Below are positions 32,206 to 35,055 of a stretch of 35,055 nt of DNA, piece by piece (the first letter of the stretch is position 1; the number at the start of each line of letters is the position of its first letter). The position numbers and the translations under genes are program-made. The stretch is taken from NCBI RefSeq assembly GCF_030063335.1, contig NZ_JASISW010000034.1:1-35055 (forward strand), in the 5' to 3' direction. Origin of the DNA: Rhodococcus sp. G-MC3. GTDB taxonomy: Bacteria; Actinomycetota; Actinomycetes; Mycobacteriales; Mycobacteriaceae. The notes beneath the pieces were generated by a model. That model worked only from the letters and a program-made list of their open reading frames with translations, did not search any database and was not told the DNA's origin.

Positions 32206-32838
32206 ATGAGCCTGCGCTACGCCTTGCTGGCCCTGCTTACGGCAGGGCCACTGACCGGTTACGACGCTGCGAAGAAGTTCAGCGGTTCCGTTGGTCATGT
32301 GTGGCATGCACCCGATTCGCAGATATACCCCGAGCTACGCCGCATGCAGGTGAGCGGACTGGTCGAAGGCGAGCAAGTTCGCTGGGGTCCCCGCAGCACC
32401 AAGACGCGTTACCGCATCACCGATGCCGGGACTGATGCTTTCCGATCCTGGATGGCAACGCCTCTCGCCCATGCGCCCGAGCGCGACGCCCACCATATGC
32501 AGGCGGCCTATCTGGAATGGGCGTCCCCAAACGAGGCTCGGCTGATACTGGGCAACCACCTCGAGTACTACACCGAGCAGGTCGAGTTACTCACCGCTGT
32601 CCGAAATGGAATTGCGGCTCGCACAGATCCAGCGATACTGCGCCGATTGGACGCCCGCCCGGAGGCCGAGCACGAGCAGATCATCGCTTTCAAGGTGTAC
32701 AGCTACTCAGGCATGATCGCGCGAGGCCGATCCGAAATCGAGTGGGCAGCCGCCGGTCTCGAACTCATCGATGGACTGGAAAACGCTGCCACGCAATGCA
32801 ATGAAGCCACGCAGGAAAGCAGTAGAGGCGCAACATGA
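32206..32838 (+). CDS. vanR: PadR-family transcriptional regulator (VanR-type)
   Basis: This 210-residue protein has the PadR winged helix at the N-terminus (LRYALLALLTAGPLTGYDAAKKF; SQIYPELRRMQVSGLV) and a C-terminal helical dimerisation domain of the Vir_act_alpha_C type. In Corynebacterium glutamicum the vanillate genes are controlled by a PadR-type VanR released by vanillate. The divergent position and the two matching operators make the same circuit likely. ATG 32206 has GAGAGGG upstream; an in-frame start at 32167 would lie within the second operator. Its stop overlaps a downstream ATG (ATGA), but the sequence there is degenerate. Confidence 0.85.
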   Translation: MSLRYALLALLTAGPLTGYDAAKKFSGSVGHVWHAPDSQIYPELRRMQVSGLVEGEQVRWGPRSTKTRYRITDAGTDAFRSWMATPLAHAPERDAHHMQAAYLEWASPNEARLILGNHLEYYTEQVELLTAVRNGIAARTDPAILRRLDARPEAEHEQIIAFKVYSYSGMIARGRSEIEWAAAGLELIDGLENAATQCNEATQESSRGAT

Positions 32839-33044
32839 CCTTTGCCGAAGTCGGGAGCTTCTTATGCCCGACGACGTCGCTCTCGATACTCCCACGATCG
32901 TGACCCGCACCCCGTACGGTCGAGGCATTCTGTTCAAAGCGCGGGGTCCGCTGCCATTTGGCATCGCGTGGCTACCCGGTTTTCGTTCAGTTGTTCATCG
33001 GCTCGGTGTCCGTCATCTTTGTCATGCTGACCAGCTCTCAGCCG
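32839..33044 (+). pseudogene. Degenerate stretch with two apparent gene scraps
   Basis: An ATG overlapping the PadR stop opens only 22 codons. In another frame, about 32863-32935 encodes DTPTIVTRTPYGRG, resembling the start of CocE/NonD-type hydrolases. In a third frame about 32979-33035 encodes FVQLFIGSVSVIFVMLTSS, resembling a membrane helix. Neither has a complete gene. I read it as a deletion scar joining two former genes, but the peptides are short and the identities tentative. Confidence 0.4.
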
Positions 33045-33758
33045 TCATGCCCTGACTGGTGAGGCCCAACCCTGCCGGTGGAGCCGCTCGAATCCGTCGA
33101 GGAGCAGGTCCAGCGCGAACTCGAACTCGAACTGGTCGTCGCAGCCTTGCCCGACAATCGAGGCCTCGTCGTGTGCACTCGATGCAGCGATGACGGCAAT
33201 GTTCGGATATAGCTCGGCCATCTGCTGCAGCATCACCGCTTGGGCGGCGGGTGGCATCGCCGTTTGGCCAGCGGCCTCGGCAGAGTCGTCGAACAGCTCC
33301 TGAGTGAAGCCCCACATGCGCCCGCTCAGAGCGTGCATGGCGTGATGGGTGAGATCGGCTGAGAGGCCGCCCTCCAGGAACATGCCGATGAAGGAGTCCA
33401 TGTAAGCGAGGACGGAAGGCGTCTTCGCTGTGCGGGATTCGACAACCCGCCGCGCCCAGGGGTGCCGAGCGAGAGCGTGCCGGGCCGAGAGAACCCTCAG
33501 CCGGACAGCGTCTTTCCAACTGGCGCCTGGTTCAGCAGGATCGATCTCCGCGACGATGGCTTCCACCATGCCGTCGAGAAGCTCTTCCTTGTTCGCGACA
33601 TGCTTGTACAGCGCCATCGGTACAACGTGGAGTTCCTGCGCGAGCCGGCGCATGCTGAGCGCATCGATGCCGATCTCGTCGGCCAAACCGACAGCGGCTT
33701 GAAGCACTCGGTCTTTGTTGAGGCGAACGCGCCGGATTTCGTCCGGCTTTTCGATCAC
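33045..33758 (-). CDS. TetR-family transcriptional regulator
   Basis: This 237-residue regulator has an N-terminal TetR helix-turn-helix (RVLQAAVGLADEIGIDALSMRRLAQEL, then VVPMALYKHVANKEELLDGM, about 17-65) and a tetracycline-repressor-like C-terminal ligand domain. The GTG start at 33758 has GAGGGGG upstream. It lies 144 bp downstream of the DUF4386 membrane gene on the same strand, a pairing that suggests it controls that gene. The motif GTACAGCGTA occurs upstream of both. The ligand is unknown. Confidence 0.87.
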   Translation of the reverse strand: MIEKPDEIRRVRLNKDRVLQAAVGLADEIGIDALSMRRLAQELHVVPMALYKHVANKEELLDGMVEAIVAEIDPAEPGASWKDAVRLRVLSARHALARHPWARRVVESRTAKTPSVLAYMDSFIGMFLEGGLSADLTHHAMHALSGRMWGFTQELFDDSAEAAGQTAMPPAAQAVMLQQMAELYPNIAVIAASSAHDEASIVGQGCDDQFEFEFALDLLLDGFERLHRQGWASPVRA

Positions 33759-33802
33759 TTCTCGCGCCCCCTCTGTCAGCCCTTGCAGACGTATCAGTTG
33801 GA

Positions 33803-33812
33803 GTACAGCGTA
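33803..33812. promoter_or_regulatory. GTACAGCGTA motif upstream of tetR (shared with the DUF4386 promoter)
   Basis: GTACAGCGTA is followed by CGTATTAC, giving a partial palindrome centred on CGTACG, 45 bp before the tetR start. The identical 10-mer is at 34682-34691, 57 bp before the DUF4386 start, with CAGCGTAA repeated at 34671-34678 and 34685-34692. It is a candidate TetR operator. The same 33759-33902 gap also has GCCGGACT twice in tandem near its right end. Confidence 0.5.
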
Positions 33813-33902
33813 CGTATTACCGTTTTCGGACTCGCACGCAACGCCCGGCCCACCTCCGGCCCCGGCCGCCCGGATTGCCGGACTGCCGGACTGCCGCGGC
33901 CG

Positions 33903-34625
33903 TCATCTCGCAGTCGCGGCGACGTTCGGCAGGAATGCGGGGGTGGCCAGAATGCGCACCGGGCGGAAGCCCTTGACTATGAGCCACACGGCCAGGGACA
34001 CCTCCCAGCCGAACACGGGAAGCGCGACGATGAGGCCCAGGGTGGACATCTGCTCGTAGACGCCGAACATCACGGCGACCGCAGACAGGACGATCAGTAC
34101 TCCGCCGATCAGCCCGAGCACTGCGATGGCGCGGGGCACCAAGCCCGATGAGTACATCAGGTAGGCCAAGAGTAGCGAGGCGGCGCCGAGGGCGAAGTTC
34201 GGTCCGAACAGGAACGTCCAGCTGTGCAGGGCAACGAGCGAGGAACCAATGGTGGAAAGCGTCGCCGAGTCTGCGTCGGCGACTCCGTCGAATTGCTGGC
34301 GAAGCGTGACGACCGAAAGCAGGCTGAGCATCCCGACGAGAATTACCGCCGCTTCCAACACGCGGGCCATCACAAAGGCAAGAGCAACCCCCTCGTTCTG
34401 GCGCGCGAGGATCGGGTAGAGCGTTACCGCGGTGCCGACTGCGGCGACGACCAGGAGCAGTTCGAAAAGCGCACCGAGGAGGATTGAGCCGTCTGCACCG
34501 GCGCCGGTGATGTAGTCGCCGCCTTTCAGGATCGGACTGTAGAGGGCAGCTCCGGAGATCGCGCCTACTTCGGTGAGCAGGAAGAACATTCCGGCGGTGA
34601 CAGCGGTAGGTCTGGACAGGTCCAC
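33903..34625 (-). CDS. DUF4386-family membrane protein
   Basis: This is a membrane protein of about 240 residues with six or so hydrophobic segments. The start region PTAVTAGMFFLLTEVGAISGAALYSPIL and the central SWTFLFGPNFALGAASLLLAYLMYSSGLVPR are typical of DUF4386. Function in the family is unknown. I choose GTG 34625 because GAAGGAG lies 6 nt upstream; ATG 34655 is in frame but has a poor ribosome site. It is probably controlled by the neighbouring TetR protein. Confidence 0.82.
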   Translation of the reverse strand: MDLSRPTAVTAGMFFLLTEVGAISGAALYSPILKGGDYITGAGADGSILLGALFELLLVVAAVGTAVTLYPILARQNEGVALAFVMARVLEAAVILVGMLSLLSVVTLRQQFDGVADADSATLSTIGSSLVALHSWTFLFGPNFALGAASLLLAYLMYSSGLVPRAIAVLGLIGGVLIVLSAVAVMFGVYEQMSTLGLIVALPVFGWEVSLAVWLIVKGFRPVRILATPAFLPNVAATAR

Positions 34626-34844
34626 GATGACTCCTTCGACAAAGGCGTACGCCATACACTTTCTGTGCCGCAGCGTAAGGTGTACAGCGTAAACCTGTCA
34701 AGATGCGCTTGCGCCGCAGTCGAAGCGATAGGGGTACCGGCACACCAGGTCGTCCATCGGTCTCACTGAGGGAGCGTTGCGATCTGTCACGCAGTCAGAC
34801 GCGCACCCGAGGCGAAGGTGCGGACCAGAACTCTCCTAGCGGAG

Positions 34845-34933
34845 TCAATGCGGGAAGCAAACCCAAAGGTGCGCATGCGAGACCGCCATGAATTCCTCGA
34901 CCTCTGCATCGAGTACGCCGAGGTGGAACTAGG
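34845..34933 (-). pseudogene. C-terminal fragment of a second group I truncated hemoglobin, cut by an IS5-type element
   Basis: On the minus strand this reads FHLGVLDAEVEEFMA, against FYLGVPDAEVDEFMA in the intact globin at 20274-20726, then a divergent tail to TGA at 34845-34847. At DNA level 34884-34933 matches 20313-20362 at 44 of 50 positions. Homology stops where the IS end begins, so the rest of the gene was lost or lies beyond the element. It is paralogous rather than a recent copy, given the divergence. The 34626-34844 gap otherwise holds only promoter elements. Confidence 0.75.
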
Positions 34934-35055
34934 GCGTGTCTCCTAGATGTGAGTGTGGTTGTGCTCGAGAATGTTTCTCGTGTCGAGATTGCAGATGTTC
35001 ACCGATGAGCAGTGGGGTCTGATCGAACCGTTGTTGCCCTCGTCCGATGGTCTTC
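34933..35055 (+). mobile_element. Left end of an IS5-family-type insertion sequence
   Basis: Globin homology ends at about 34933 and GGCGTGTCTCCTAGATG follows, which looks like a terminal inverted repeat of actinobacterial IS5-type elements. The transposase begins 47 bp inside. The right end is beyond the window, so target duplication cannot be checked. Confidence 0.65.
34980..35055 (+). CDS. IS5-family-type transposase, N-terminal part (runs off the window)
   Basis: GTG 34980 opens a frame whose product begins MSRLQMFTDEQWGLIEPLLP. This is the usual first motif of IS5-family (DUF4096 domain) transposases. An alternative ATG is at 34995. Only 25 codons are inside the window, so the catalytic DDE residues cannot be seen. 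Confidence 0.8.
   Translation, partial: MSRLQMFTDEQWGLIEPLLPSSDGL

Noticed and set aside
1..35055. tRNA, rRNA or known riboswitch
   Set aside because: I saw no cloverleaf with a T-loop signature, no rRNA sequence and no riboswitch core. A covariance-model search would be needed to exclude small RNAs.

Overview
The window is high-GC actinobacterial DNA, most likely from Rhodococcus in the broad sense (Nocardiaceae). The grounds are the mycobacterial-type gene sets (a DesA3-like desaturase with its reductase partner, Acg-like nitroreductase, tandem universal stress proteins, a Rv2004c-like kinase, DosR-like sequences), the abundant GTG starts, and a p-hydroxycinnamate operon of the type known from Rhodococcus jostii. 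The species cannot be fixed from the sequence alone.

Both edges are insertion sequences: the tail of an IS3-family transposase at 1-123 and the head of an IS5-type transposase at 34980-35055. Each adjoins a broken gene. On the left is a large-subunit catalase (katE) without its N-terminal catalytic core. On the right is a C-terminal scrap of a second truncated-hemoglobin gene. At least four more genes inside are damaged: a BON-domain gene, a DosR-like response regulator, an OhrR-like MarR gene and an MHS-family transporter. The stretch therefore looks like a decaying accessory region, either an island or a plasmid segment.

Layout. 1-2.9 kb: katE remnant, ankyrin protein, stress-type SDR. 3-6.9 kb: YihY/BrkB membrane protein, then a two-gene operon for a membrane fatty-acid desaturase and its flavin/2Fe-2S reductase, closed by a strong hairpin. 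7-13.8 kb: stress and regulatory genes (CGNR protein, Hsp20, GAF-ANTAR protein, MarR, BON pseudogene, flavin-fold protein, MDR oxidoreductase with divergent HxlR). 13.9-21.1 kb: a set resembling the mycobacterial DosR dormancy regulon (Acg-like nitroreductase, three tandem universal stress proteins, Rv2004c-like kinase, truncated hemoglobin). It holds two good DosR-like boxes, and its own DosR-like regulator has lost the N-terminus and most of the receiver-to-HTH region. 21.4-29.9 kb: a five-gene minus-strand operon (MHS transporter, CoA ligase, crotonase fused to an acetoacetyl-CoA-synthetase-like ligase, 3-hydroxyacyl-CoA dehydrogenase, amidohydrolase) with a divergent PaaX-type regulator. 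30-32.8 kb: vanAB-type vanillate demethylase with a divergent PadR regulator and paired operators. 33-34.7 kb: a DUF4386 membrane protein and a TetR regulator.

The catabolic half reads as one pathway. Hydroxycinnamates such as ferulate would be imported, activated to CoA esters, hydrated, oxidised and cleaved hydrolytically to vanillate plus acetyl-CoA. VanAB would then demethylate vanillate to protocatechuate. The most unusual element is the single 920-residue polypeptide joining an enoyl-CoA hydratase to an acetoacetyl-CoA-synthetase-type ligase.
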